Shown in pieces: positions 9,022-17,482 of a stretch of DNA of 64,000 nucleotides; position 1 is the first letter of the stretch; every line of letters starts with the position of its first letter. The notes under the pieces were generated by a model. It worked only from the letters and a program-made list of their open reading frames with translations, was not told where the DNA came from and did not search any database. The DNA is from Mesorhizobium sp. (GTDB lineage: Bacteria; Pseudomonadota; Alphaproteobacteria; Rhizobiales; Rhizobiaceae). The position numbers and the translations under genes were made by a program. Location of the stretch: positions 217,222 to 281,221 of the forward strand of contig SAPZ01000008.1 in NCBI GenBank assembly GCA_004020875.1, given 5' to 3'.

Positions 9022-10701
9022 ATGGCCGAAGTGAAGTCCGACATCGAGATTGCGCGCGCCGCCAGGAAAAAACCGATCCAGGAGATCGGCGCCAAAATCG
9101 GCATCCCGACCGAGCATCTGCTGCCCTATGGTCACGACAAGGCCAAAGTGTCTGCCGAGTTCATCAAGTCGGTGAAGGGCAACAAGGACGGCAAGCTGAT
9201 CCTGGTCACCGCCATTAACCCGACGCCTGCCGGCGAAGGCAAGACGACCACCACAGTCGGCCTCGGCGACGGCCTGAACCGCATCGGCAAGAAGGCGATC
9301 GTCTGCATCCGCGAGGCCTCGCTCGGCCCGAATTTCGGCGTCAAGGGCGGCGCCGCGGGTGGCGGCCTTGCCCAGGTGGTGCCGATGGAGGACATGAACC
9401 TCCACTTCACCGGCGACTTCCACGCCATCACCACCGCGCACAATTTGCTGTCGGCGCTGATCGACAATCACATCTACTGGGGCAACGAGCTCGGCATCGA
9501 CATCCGCCGCGTCGCCTGGCGCCGCGTCATGGACATGAACGACCGCGCGCTGCGCGAGATCATCTGCTCGCTGGGGGGCGTCGCCAACGGCTATCCGCGT
9601 GAAGCCGGGTTCGACATCACCGTCGCCTCGGAAGTGATGGCGATCCTGTGCCTCGCCACCGATCTCAAGGATCTCGAGAAGCGCCTCGGCGACATCATCG
9701 TCGCCTACCGCCGCGACAAGTCGCCGGTCTATGCCCGCGACCTCAAGGCCGACGGTGCCATGGCGGTTCTGCTCAAGGACGCCATGCAGCCCAACCTGGT
9801 GCAGACGCTGGAGAACAACCCGGCCTTCGTCCATGGCGGGCCGTTCGCCAACATCGCGCATGGCTGCAACTCGGTCGTCGCCACCACGACCGCGCTGAAG
9901 CTGGCCGACTATGTCGTCACCGAAGCCGGCTTCGGCGCCGATCTCGGCGCGGAAAAGTTCTTCGACATCAAGTGCCGCAAGGCCGGGCTGAAGCCCTCGG
10001 CGGCGGTGATCGTCGCGACCGTACGGGCCATGAAGATGAATGGCGGCGTCAAGAAGGAAGACCTCGGCAAGGAAAACATCGAAGCGGTCAAGAAGGGCTG
10101 CGCCAATCTCGGCCGCCACATTGAGAACGTGAAGCAGTTCGGTGTGCCGGCGGTGGTCGCGATCAACCACTTCACCACCGACACCGAAGCCGAGATCCAG
10201 GCGATGAAAGACTTCGTCAAGGCGCAGGGCGCCGAGGCGATCCTGTGCAAGCACTGGGCGCAAGGCTCGGCCGGCATCGAGGACCTCGCCCGGAAGGTCG
10301 TAGAAATAGCCGAGTCCGGCGCCTCCCAGTTCTCGCCGCTCTATCCCGACGAGATGCCGCTGTTCGAGAAGGTCAACACCATCGTCAAGCGCATCTATCG
10401 TGGAGACGAGGCGATCGCCGACAAGTCGATCCGCGACCAGTTGCATGCCTGGGAACAGGCCGGCTACGGCAACCTGCCGGTCTGCATGGCCAAGACCCAG
10501 TACTCCTTCTCGACCGACCCGAACCTGCGCGGCGCGCCGACCGGCCACACTGTGCCGGTGCGCGAGGTCAGACTCTCGGCCGGCGCCGGCTTCGTCGTCA
10601 TCATCTGCGGCGAGGTCATGACCATGCCCGGCCTGCCCAAGGCGCCGTCCTCGGAAAAGATCTTTCTCAACGAGCAGGGTCAGATCGAGGGCCTGTTCTA
10701 A
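9022..10701 (+). CDS. fhs: Formate-tetrahydrofolate ligase
   Basis: A 559-residue enzyme that joins formate to tetrahydrofolate at the cost of ATP, giving 10-formyl-THF for purine, formyl-Met and one-carbon metabolism in the cytoplasm. The P-loop signature [19 protein letters not shown] sits at about residues 64-82, and the family segment [15 protein letters not shown] follows. Length matches the family (about 556). The start at 9022 is preceded by AGAGGAAA; the longer in-frame frame from 8926 has no such site. A candidate promoter precedes it and a clear intrinsic terminator follows, so it is a single-gene unit. Confidence 0.97.
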   Translation: MAEVKSDIEIARAARKKPIQEIGAKIGIPTEHLLPYGHDKAKVSAEFIKSVKGNKDGKLILVTAINPTPAGEGKTTTTVGLGDGLNRIGKKAIVCIREASLGPNFGVKGGAAGGGLAQVVPMEDMNLHFTGDFHAITTAHNLLSALIDNHIYWGNELGIDIRRVAWRRVMDMNDRALREIICSLGGVANGYPREAGFDITVASEVMAILCLATDLKDLEKRLGDIIVAYRRDKSPVYARDLKADGAMAVLLKDAMQPNLVQTLENNPAFVHGGPFANIAHGCNSVVATTTALKLADYVVTEAGFGADLGAEKFFDIKCRKAGLKPSAAVIVATVRAMKMNGGVKKEDLGKENIEAVKKGCANLGRHIENVKQFGVPAVVAINHFTTDTEAEIQAMKDFVKAQGAEAILCKHWAQGSAGIEDLARKVVEIAESGASQFSPLYPDEMPLFEKVNTIVKRIYRGDEAIADKSIRDQLHAWEQAGYGNLPVCMAKTQYSFSTDPNLRGAPTGHTVPVREVRLSAGAGFVVIICGEVMTMPGLPKAPSSEKIFLNEQGQIEGLF

Positions 10702-10725
10702 GCCTTCTTCGAACCGAGAACGACC

Positions 10726-10756
10726 AAGGGCGCCGGCTCACCGCGGCGCCCTTTTT
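10726..10756 (+). terminator. Intrinsic terminator of fhs
   Basis: AAGGGCGCCG and CGGCGCCCTT form a 10-bp stem with an 8-base loop, running into TTTTT. It starts 25 bases after the fhs stop and 11 bases before the convergent hydrolase gene end, so it may serve both. Confidence 0.85.
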
Positions 10757-10766
10757 GCTTGCCTGG

Positions 10767-11408
10767 CTAGGCGGCGTTCCGCTTCAGCGCCCGCTGGTTC
10801 GATGCGTAGATCGTGTCGCGTTCGGGCAGCTTCCCGGTCTTCAGGCAATCGATCCATTCGGCGGTCTTCAGCACCGCGGCGAAGCGCGACTGCAGAACGA
10901 CGCTCACCACGCGATGGATGTCCTCCGCCGAGGCATAGCCGGCGCTGTTGGCATAGGGCACCGAGCCGCTGGCATCCGAAAGGAATTCGACGGCAAAGCC
11001 CATATGCACGGCGTGGATGATGGTCGACAGATCGCAATTGTGGGTCATGTAGCCGACCACCGCGATCGTATTGATGGCATTGACGCGCAGCCAGGCCTCC
11101 AGATCCGTGCCGGTGAAGGCCGACGGCAGCGTCTTTTCGACATAGTGGTCGCGTGCGCGCCTGGCTATCTCAGGATGCAGCTCGCCCCCATGGCTGCCCT
11201 TCGCGAAGATCGGCGAGGTCTCGGGCGCCATCTGCTTTACGACCACGACCTTGATGCCGGCCGCCGCGGCCGCGTCCATGGCGCGCGCCACATTGGTGAC
11301 GCTGTCGGCGAAGGGCGGATGCTGGATGGCTAAATTGCCGCCGTTGTAGTCGTTCTGGACATCGACGACGACAAGCGCGCGGCGCGGCTGGGTGGCTGGT
11401 GCAGACAT
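10767..11408 (-). CDS. Isochorismatase-like cysteine hydrolase
   Basis: A 213-residue protein of the isochorismatase/nicotinamidase superfamily. Near residue 10-20 RRALVVVDVQNDY supplies the catalytic Asp, the usual cis-peptide region follows, and GYMTHNCDLSTI (about residue 120) supplies the nucleophilic Cys. Members hydrolyse small amides or isochorismate-type ethers; substrate cannot be fixed here. The start at 11408 has an AGGAAA site; a longer frame to 11519 is unlikely. It is divergent from a GlxA-type AraC regulator with 116 bases between starts, which is the common arrangement of a hydrolase and its regulator. Confidence 0.85.
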   Translation of the reverse strand: MSAPATQPRRALVVVDVQNDYNGGNLAIQHPPFADSVTNVARAMDAAAAAGIKVVVVKQMAPETSPIFAKGSHGGELHPEIARRARDHYVEKTLPSAFTGTDLEAWLRVNAINTIAVVGYMTHNCDLSTIIHAVHMGFAVEFLSDASGSVPYANSAGYASAEDIHRVVSVVLQSRFAAVLKTAEWIDCLKTGKLPERDTIYASNQRALKRNAA

Positions 11409-11524
11409 GGCGGTTTTCCTTTCGACCGGGTTGATGGCGCAAAAGCTAGGCCGATCTTCTCGGTCGAGAAAGTGGCCCGATTGACATCGTTCGAAAGAAT
11501 TGGGACATTCGTCAACCAACGCAA

Positions 11525-12523
11525 ATGACGCCTGTCATGAAGAACCCGATCATCGCCGTTGTCGCCTTTGACGGCATCAGTCCGTTCCACCTCTCCGTGC
11601 CTTGCCTGGTGTTCGGCGCCGACCGTACCAAGCTCGGCCTGCCGCGCTTCGACTTCCGCGTCTGCGCGATGGAGGAAGGGCCCATTCATACCGACGCTGG
11701 GCTCAGTATCGTCGTGCCGCATGATCTTTCAGCGCTCGACGAGGCGGACATCGTCATCATCCCGAGTTGGAAGGATCTCGAGGCCCCGCTGCCCGCGCCG
11801 TTCAAGGAGGCGCTGCTGCGCGCGCATCGGCGCGGCGTGCTGATCGTGGGTCTGTGCCTCGGCACCTTCGCCATTGCGGGCGCCGGATTGCTGGCCGGGC
11901 GCGAGGCAACCACCCACTGGGCCTATACGGGCCAGTTGCAGAAGCTTCATCCCGACATCACGATCGACGCGGACGTGCTCTATGTCGACGATGGCGACAT
12001 CATCACCTCCGCCGGCGTCGCCGCCGGGCTCGACTGCTGCCTGCACATCGTGCGCGCCCGCTATGGCGCGGAGGCTGCGCTGCGGCTTGCCCGTCACGTC
12101 GTCCTCTCGCCGCACCGGCAGGGCGGCCAGGCGCAGTACATCGAGCGCCCGCTTGCGCCGACGCCGAAGGCGGACCGCTTCGCCAAGGCTCTCGATGAGG
12201 TGCGGGCATCGCTCGGCGAAGCCCACAGCCTGGACAGTGTCGCCGAAGCGGCAGGCCTTACCCGCCGCACCTTCACGCGCCGTTTCCAGAAAACCACTGG
12301 AACCAGTTTCGGCGACTGGCTCGCGGACCAGCGCGTGGCGCTGGCGCAAAGGCTGCTGGAGCAGACGGACAATTCGATGGACATGGTGGCCTTCGAAGCC
12401 GGCTTCGGCAGCGCCACCTCGCTGCGCCAGCATTTTGCGGCGCGCCTTAAGACCTCGCCGAAGCAGTACCGGCGCGAGTTTTCGAGAAACACCCAGACGC
12501 CAGGCGGACTCAGCCTCTTGTAA
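11525..12523 (+). CDS. GlxA-family AraC-type transcriptional regulator
   Basis: A 332-residue regulator. The N-terminal half (about 5-175) is a DJ-1/PfpI glutamine-amidotransferase-like domain ([25 protein letters not shown]), probably a ligand sensor rather than an enzyme. The C-terminal 100 residues carry two helix-turn-helix motifs of the AraC type ([20 protein letters not shown] and [20 protein letters not shown]). This is the GlxA/FtrA family. It is divergent from the cysteine hydrolase gene at 11408, which it probably regulates. Its last 14 bases overlap the convergent acetyltransferase pseudogene. Confidence 0.9.
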   Translation: MTPVMKNPIIAVVAFDGISPFHLSVPCLVFGADRTKLGLPRFDFRVCAMEEGPIHTDAGLSIVVPHDLSALDEADIVIIPSWKDLEAPLPAPFKEALLRAHRRGVLIVGLCLGTFAIAGAGLLAGREATTHWAYTGQLQKLHPDITIDADVLYVDDGDIITSAGVAAGLDCCLHIVRARYGAEAALRLARHVVLSPHRQGGQAQYIERPLAPTPKADRFAKALDEVRASLGEAHSLDSVAEAAGLTRRTFTRRFQKTTGTSFGDWLADQRVALAQRLLEQTDNSMDMVAFEAGFGSATSLRQHFAARLKTSPKQYRREFSRNTQTPGGLSLL

Positions 12524-13066
12524 CGACCCGTGCCGGGTTGCCGACGACGTTCGCATTGGCCGGCACGTCACGGGTCACCACCGCGCCGGCGCCGACGATG
12601 GCGCCCTCGTCTATGCTGACGCCGGCGAGGATCACCGTGCTGCCGCCGATCCAGGCGTTGTCACCGATCGTCACCGGTTTTGCGATCTCCAGCCAGCCAG
12701 CCGTCCAGTGGCTTCGCGATGATGTTCGGCGCAGTAGATCTGCACATTGGGGCCAAGCAGCGTGCCCTCGCCGATGCGCACTGGCGCGGTGTCGAGGATG
12801 GTGCAGCCGGCGTTAAGGAAGGCGCCGTCGCCGAGAAACAAATTGAAGCCATAGTCGCAATGGAACGGCGCCTCGATGCGCGCGCCCTCGGCCACGCCGT
12901 CGAGCAGCGCCCGCAAGGCCGGAGCGATGTTGCCGCGCTGCCGGGGCGGCAGGCTGTTGTGCTCGAACACCGCATCGCGCGCGGTGACGCGCAAGTCCTC
13001 CAGCTCATCGTCGATGCAGGTGTACCATTCTCCCGCTGCCATCTTCATGCGCTCGCTTGCCGCCAT
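12510..13066 (-). pseudogene. maa: Frameshifted maltose/galactoside O-acetyltransferase
   Basis: Left-handed beta-helix acetyltransferase of the maltose O-acetyltransferase family, which transfers acetyl from acetyl-CoA to sugars. The N-terminal part reads from an ATG at 13066 behind GGAGG: KMAAGEWYTCIDDELEDLR is the family signature. The frame then breaks after [12 protein letters not shown]. The rest of the protein ([19 protein letters not shown] ... NPARVVTRG, stop at 12510) is fully conserved in another frame. The break falls in three tandem GGCT units (12689-12702); a fourth copy would restore a single 186-residue frame. This could be a recent inactivation, a slippage switch, or a sequencing error. 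Confidence 0.85.
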
Positions 13067-13197
13067 GGCGACACCTCCAGATCTGTCTGCTGCAAAGCCT
13101 AATCCATTCTCGGACAAAAGCCCGTGGCCAAACGCCCGGCCCATGCTAGCCTGCCTTGCTGGAACCGTGCGAGGTTCCGATTTTGAGGGGGTCGATC

Positions 13198-13659
13198 ATG
13201 CTTTACCTGCTTGCACTGCTGATAGGCGTCATTGCCGGGCTGCGCGCCATGACCGCGCCCGCCGCCGTCGCTTGGGGTTCTTATCTCGGCTTGCTGCCGG
13301 TCACCGGCACCTGGGCGAGCTTCATGGGCCACTGGATCGCCGTCGGCATCTTCACCATCCTGGCGATCGTCGAGTTGATCACCGACCAGCTGCCGTCGAC
13401 GCCGAGCAGAAAGGTGCCGCAGCAGTTCGGCGCCCGTGTAATCCTAGGCGCCTTCGCCGGCGCGGTGATCGGCGCCACCGCTGGGGCCACCATCGGCGGC
13501 CTTATCGCCGGCGCGATCGGCGCGGTGATCGGCACGCTGGGCGGCGCGGAAGCGCGTGCCCGACTGGCAGCGGTTTTCGGCAAGGATCCGCCCGCCGCCT
13601 TCATCGAGGACGCGGTGGCCATCATCGGCGGACTGCTGATCGTGGCGGCGGTCGCATGA
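13198..13659 (+). CDS. DUF4126 family membrane protein
   Basis: A 153-residue hydrophobic protein with about four membrane segments (3-20, 40-60, 82-115 rich in Gly/Ala, 138-152). It matches the DUF4126 pattern of small inner-membrane proteins of unknown function: LLALLIGVIAGLRAMTAPAAVAW at the N terminus and glycine-rich helices in the middle. The ATG at 13198 follows GAGGGGG. The stop overlaps the next start in an ATGA arrangement, so it is translationally coupled to the flavin disulfide reductase, and the two probably work together. Confidence 0.8.
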   Translation: MLYLLALLIGVIAGLRAMTAPAAVAWGSYLGLLPVTGTWASFMGHWIAVGIFTILAIVELITDQLPSTPSRKVPQQFGARVILGAFAGAVIGATAGATIGGLIAGAIGAVIGTLGGAEARARLAAVFGKDPPAAFIEDAVAIIGGLLIVAAVA

Positions 13660-15032
13660 GCGCCAAGGCCTTCGACGCCATCGTCATCGGCGCCGGACAG
13701 GCCGGCACGCCGCTCGCCGGCCGGCTCAACGCGGCCGGCATGAGCGTGGCGCTGATCGAGCGCAAGCTCATCGGCGGCACCTGCGTCAACACCGGCTGCA
13801 TGCCGACGAAGGCGATGGTGGCGAGCGCCTATGCCGCCCATCTCGCCCGCCGCGCCGCCGACTATGGCGTCGTGCTCCCGGGCCCCGTCGGGGTTGACTA
13901 CAAACGCATCAAGGCGCGCAAGGACAAGGTCACCAACGACGCCCGCGGCAATCTCGAAAAATGGATCGCCGGCATGAAGGGCTGCACGCTCTATCGCGGC
14001 CACGCGCGTTTCGTCACCGCCGACACCGTGCGTGTCGGCGACGAGCTGCTCACCGCGCCCAAGATCTTCCTCAACACGGGCGGCCGCGCTTCCGTGCCCG
14101 ACCTGCCGGGTGTCCACGACGTCCCCTACCTCACCAATTCCTCGATGATGGATCTCGATGTGCTGCCCAGCCATCTGATCGTTATCGGCGGCAGCTATAT
14201 CTCGCTCGAATTCGCGCAGATGTTCCGCCGCTTCGGCTCGGAAGTCACGGTGATCGAGAAGGCGCCGCGGCTCACCGGACGCGAGGACGAGGACACGTCC
14301 GCAGTTATCCAGTCCATCCTCGAAAATGAAGGCATCACAGTCCATGTTGACGCCGGCGACATCAGCCTCGCCAGGAAGGGCAACGCGATCGCCGTCACCT
14401 TCTCCGCCGGCAAGCCGCCGACGGTGGGCTCGCATGTGCTGCTGGCGCTCGGACGCGTTCCAAACACCGACGATCTTGGCCTCGACAGGGCCGGCGTCGC
14501 GGTCGACCAACGCGGCTTCATCGTTGTCGACGACCAGTTGCGCACCAGCGTGCCCGGCATCTGGGCAATGGGCGACTGCAATGGCAAAGGCGCCTTCACC
14601 CATACCTCCTACAACGACTTCGAGATCGTCGCCGCCAACCTGCTCGACGATGATCCGCGCAAGGTCAGCGACCGCATCGAAGCCTACGCGCTCTATATCG
14701 ATCCGCCACTCGGGCGGTGCGGCATGACGGAAGCCGCCGTGAGGAAATCCGGCCGCCGCGCGCTGGTCGGCCAGCGGCCGATGACCCGTGTCGGCCGTGC
14801 GGTCGAGAAAGGCGAGACTCAGGGGTTCATGAAGATCCTGGCCGATGCCGACACCGGCGAGATCCTCGGCTGCACCGTGCTCGGGCCGGGCGGCGACGAG
14901 GCGATCCACTGCGTGCTCGACCTCATGTATGCCAAGGCTCCGATCTCGACGCTAGCGCGCGCCATGCACATACACCCCAATGTCTCGGAACTGCTGCCGA
15001 CGATCGCCCAAGAGCTGAAGCCGCTGGACTAG
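13656..15032 (+). CDS. Class I FAD-dependent pyridine nucleotide-disulfide oxidoreductase (mercuric reductase-like)
   Basis: A 458-residue flavoenzyme. The N terminus has the FAD-binding GAGQAGTPLAG motif, then the redox-active disulfide GGTCVNTGCMPTK (Cys pair about residues 45 and 50), an NAD(P)-binding GGSYISLEFAQ near residue 175, the second FAD motif GIWAMGDCNG near 305, and a C-terminal dimerisation domain with HIHPNVSELLPT. The catalytic-base HP dyad is present. It lacks the N-terminal HMA domain and C-terminal Cys pair of true MerA, so it is better called a MerA/dihydrolipoamide dehydrogenase-like reductase of unknown substrate. It is coupled to the DUF4126 gene by a 4-base overlap. 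Confidence 0.88.
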   Translation: MSAKAFDAIVIGAGQAGTPLAGRLNAAGMSVALIERKLIGGTCVNTGCMPTKAMVASAYAAHLARRAADYGVVLPGPVGVDYKRIKARKDKVTNDARGNLEKWIAGMKGCTLYRGHARFVTADTVRVGDELLTAPKIFLNTGGRASVPDLPGVHDVPYLTNSSMMDLDVLPSHLIVIGGSYISLEFAQMFRRFGSEVTVIEKAPRLTGREDEDTSAVIQSILENEGITVHVDAGDISLARKGNAIAVTFSAGKPPTVGSHVLLALGRVPNTDDLGLDRAGVAVDQRGFIVVDDQLRTSVPGIWAMGDCNGKGAFTHTSYNDFEIVAANLLDDDPRKVSDRIEAYALYIDPPLGRCGMTEAAVRKSGRRALVGQRPMTRVGRAVEKGETQGFMKILADADTGEILGCTVLGPGGDEAIHCVLDLMYAKAPISTLARAMHIHPNVSELLPTIAQELKPLD

Positions 15033-15152
15033 AGCAATTCCAGGAGAGATGTGACCGGTCAGGCTCGGCGCCTTCGCCGTAGCCGAGGTTGGACCACTCG
15101 ACATCCCAACCGCAAACATGCATTTGGGTGGCCTCTTCAATCGGAGGCCCCC

Positions 15153-16208
15153 ATGCAGAAGATGATCGAGCGCATCGCCGGCGACGCGGAAGGCACGGTT
15201 TACGAATTCCCGGTCTTCCGCTTCGAAGGCAAGGACAGGGCGGCCCCTTCCGGCTACCTGCAGGCCGCACTCCATGCCGGCGAACTGCCGGGCGTCGTCG
15301 CCATCGATGCGCTGATGCCGATGCTGGCCAAGGCGGAGGCCGAGGGCCGTATCAGGGGTCCGCTCACCATCGTGCCCTGGGCCAACCCGATCGGCCGCGC
15401 GCAATATCATTTCGGCGAGCACCAGGGCCGTTTCAATCTCGGAACCCGCACCAACTTCAACCGGTCCTTCCCGCTGCTAGCGGCGCCCGACGCCAGGCTG
15501 TTGCCGGATGTCAGCCTGGGCGGCGCCGATCGCCGGTTGAAGAACCGGCTCGTCCAGCTGTCGCTTGGGCAGGACATCGTGCTCGACCTCCACTGCGACG
15601 ACGAAGGTCTCGCCTATCTCTACATCCACACGAGCCTGTGGCCCCATATGGCCGACTGCGCCGCCGCCATGGGCGCCGAAGCCGTCCTGCTATGGAACGA
15701 GGACAACACCGGCACCTTCGAGGGCGCCGCGATCATGCCCTACCAGAATGTGCCCGCAAGCGTCGCGCGCTTCGATCGCCGCGTCGTCACCACGGTCGAA
15801 TATCGCGGCATGCTTGATGTCCACGGCGCGCTGGCCGCGTCAGACGCCGAAGGCCTCTACCGCCTGCTGGTGACACGCGGCGTCGTGGAGGACTCATCCG
15901 TGCCGAAATTCGAGAAATTTTCAGGACCGGTCGTGCCGCTGGAAAACATCGACATGATGCCTTCGCCCAGGGCCGGCGCGATCCTTTACGACGTCAAGCC
16001 CGGCGACCACGTCAAGAAAGGCGACAGGCTGGCGACGATCGTGCATGCGCCCGGCGAGGCCGGCGGCCGCACGGAAGTGTTTGCCCCGCAGTCGGGCTTC
16101 ATCCTGACCCGCCGCTCGCGCCGCATCATCCGCGCCGGCGAGGATCTTTTGAAACTCGCCGGCGACGGCAGGAGCAGCGACGCACGCTCGGGCACGCTCG
16201 AGGACTGA
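15153..16208 (+). CDS. Succinylglutamate desuccinylase/aspartoacylase (M14-type) family protein
   Basis: A 351-residue zinc-hydrolase-like protein. It shows the family metal site in order: ALHAGELPG (His and Glu ligands, about residues 41-45), NFNRSFP in the substrate region, and DLHCDD (third His, about residue 148). The C-terminal third looks like a beta barrel (VKPGDHVKKGDRLATIVHAPG), as in aspartoacylases. Members cleave N-acyl amino acids. The ATG at 15153 follows CGGAGG. It is preceded by a short fragment of the intergenic repeat seen at 7360. Substrate is unknown. Confidence 0.82.
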   Translation: MQKMIERIAGDAEGTVYEFPVFRFEGKDRAAPSGYLQAALHAGELPGVVAIDALMPMLAKAEAEGRIRGPLTIVPWANPIGRAQYHFGEHQGRFNLGTRTNFNRSFPLLAAPDARLLPDVSLGGADRRLKNRLVQLSLGQDIVLDLHCDDEGLAYLYIHTSLWPHMADCAAAMGAEAVLLWNEDNTGTFEGAAIMPYQNVPASVARFDRRVVTTVEYRGMLDVHGALAASDAEGLYRLLVTRGVVEDSSVPKFEKFSGPVVPLENIDMMPSPRAGAILYDVKPGDHVKKGDRLATIVHAPGEAGGRTEVFAPQSGFILTRRSRRIIRAGEDLLKLAGDGRSSDARSGTLED

Positions 16209-16302
16209 GGTTCTTTGGCCTAGCCTGAACGGCGCGTCCGAGCGCCATTCCTGCCCGAATGCGCAACTGGTCCGGATATCATCGAGCGGCCGGCATCTCA
16301 GA

Positions 16303-16788
16303 CTAGGCATCTGGGAAATTGGTTGACGGTGCGGCCGAGGTCGCGGCCTGGGCGGCGACCGCAAGGCGGGACATGATGCTTCCCGCGGCACGCGATGCCT
16401 CCTCGCCAAGAGCATCAGCCAACCGGCTCCGGGCGCTCTCCCAGGCAGCCATGGACTCGTGCATCAACCGGCGGCCCGCATCGGTAAGCACCAAGCGTTT
16501 GCCGGCCCGACCCCGCCCGCCATGGCTGCGCACGAGATTGCTCCGTTCGAGGCTCTGCACGCTGCGACTGAGAGTGGTGGCGTCGACCCCGGCGCGCGAC
16601 GCCAGCTCAGCGAGCGTTGGTTCGTGGCTGCCGCCAATCCCCACCAAGAGGCTGAACTGCTCCGCGGTGATTCCCAACGGCCGGAAGCAGGTGTTGTAGT
16701 AGCGCGTCAGCGCCCGTGCGGTGACTCGAGCCTGGAAGGCCGGACACTCGGTCTCGACGCGGCGATAGAAATCGGAAGCCTCTGTCAT
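16303..16788 (-). CDS. MarR-family transcriptional regulator
   Basis: A 161-residue winged helix protein. The recognition region LAELASRAGVDATTLSRSVQSLERSNLV followed by a basic wing (GGRGRAGKRLVLTDAGRRL) is typical MarR, with dimerisation helices at both ends. It is divergent from a DUF1330 gene with 65 bases between starts. A near-perfect TA-rich palindrome in that gap (16821-16836) is the likely operator, so it probably represses both itself and the DUF1330 gene. Confidence 0.9.
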   Translation of the reverse strand: MTEASDFYRRVETECPAFQARVTARALTRYYNTCFRPLGITAEQFSLLVGIGGSHEPTLAELASRAGVDATTLSRSVQSLERSNLVRSHGGRGRAGKRLVLTDAGRRLMHESMAAWESARSRLADALGEEASRAAGSIMSRLAVAAQAATSAAPSTNFPDA

Positions 16789-16820
16789 ACGCAGGTCTCG
16801 ACACTCTCCGGTTCATCAAA

Positions 16821-16836
16821 TACTGTATATACATTA
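16821..16836. promoter_or_regulatory. Candidate MarR operator
   Basis: TGTATATACA is a perfect 10-bp palindrome, extended by TA on the left and TA on the right with one mismatched pair. It lies midway in the 65-base gap between the divergent MarR and DUF1330 genes. Confidence 0.55.
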
Positions 16837-16853
16837 TTATTCGGGAGCGCGCC

Positions 16854-17144
16854 ATGACTGCCTATGTCCACATCAATCTGCGTATCAAGGATCCGGCAAG
16901 GCAAGCCGCGCTGGCGCCGCGCTTTCAGGCAGCGCTGCACGCGGCAGGCGGCCGTATCCTGCACTTCGGGCCGGTGGTTGAGAGGCTGGAAGGAGACGTC
17001 ACGCCATTGCCGATGGCGGGCATCTTCGAATTCGCGACCCTCGCCGACGCGCTGGCATTTTATCGGTCACCGGAGTACGCGCCGATCAAGGTTGAGCGCG
17101 ACGCGGCGCAGGAAGCACGCATGTTTGTCGTTGACGCGGGCTAA
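16854..17144 (+). CDS. DUF1330 family protein
   Basis: A 96-residue protein with the ferredoxin-like fold expected for DUF1330: YVHINLRIKDPARQ at the start, the RILHFGPVVERLEGD strand, and LADALAFYRSPEYAPIKVERDAA near the end. Function of the family is unknown; such small alpha-beta barrel proteins often bind small organic molecules. It is divergent from the MarR gene, whose operator candidate overlaps its promoter, so it is probably inducible by the MarR ligand. Confidence 0.8.
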   Translation: MTAYVHINLRIKDPARQAALAPRFQAALHAAGGRILHFGPVVERLEGDVTPLPMAGIFEFATLADALAFYRSPEYAPIKVERDAAQEARMFVVDAG

Positions 17145-17315
17145 GGAGTTCCAGCCAGCGAATGTCCGGCTGCATATCGCGCCGTCCGCCCGGCGAAATG
17201 CTCCCGCCAAGCCGGGAAGCCGAGCGAGACGCCCTGCGCTATAGCCGATTCACCACGCCCGGCGGTTTCTTGATTCCGCTTGCCGATCCAAGCATTCGCC
17301 GCTATGGGAGTCGGC

Positions 17316-17360
17316 ATGAACATGCGTTCGAACAAAACCGTTTGGTGGTGGGCTCGCTGA
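17316..17360 (+). CDS. trpL: trpL leader peptide
   Basis: A 14-codon frame, MNMRSNKTVWWWAR, with three consecutive TGG codons and a GGGAG ribosome binding site 5 bases before the ATG. It sits upstream of trpE(G) and is followed at once by mutually exclusive RNA structures ending in a U-run. This is the rhizobial trpL arrangement: ribosome stalling at the Trp codons when charged tRNA-Trp is scarce lets trpE(G) be transcribed. In Sinorhizobium meliloti the released leader RNA is also a trans-acting small RNA (established knowledge). Confidence 0.92.
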   Translation: MNMRSNKTVWWWAR

Positions 17361-17436
17361 CAGCGGCCGGTTCGTGCGTGTGCGCGTGAAAATGAGGGTG
17401 GCCGCAGCGGAATGTCCGGGCGGCCATTTGTTTTTT
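17361..17436 (+). terminator. trp attenuator: antiterminator and terminator
   Basis: The terminator stem is TGGCCGC (17399-17405) with GCGGCCA (17420-17426), followed by TTTGTTTTTT. The competing antiterminator pairs GCGGCC (17363-17368), just after the leader stop, with GGCCGC (17400-17405). The two structures share bases and cannot form together, which is the logic of transcription attenuation. Confidence 0.85.
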
Positions 17437-17482
17437 CAAGCCATTCCCGGGTCCGTTGCCCAAAACGCTGATGGAGACGGCA

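Noticed and set aside
13656-15032. True mercuric reductase (merA)
   Set aside because: The N-terminal HMA domain and the C-terminal Cys pair that deliver mercury are absent, and there are no mer neighbours.
17162-17389. A 75-codon frame across the trp leader
   Set aside because: It overlaps trpL and the attenuator in another frame, has no family signal, and is better explained as non-coding leader.
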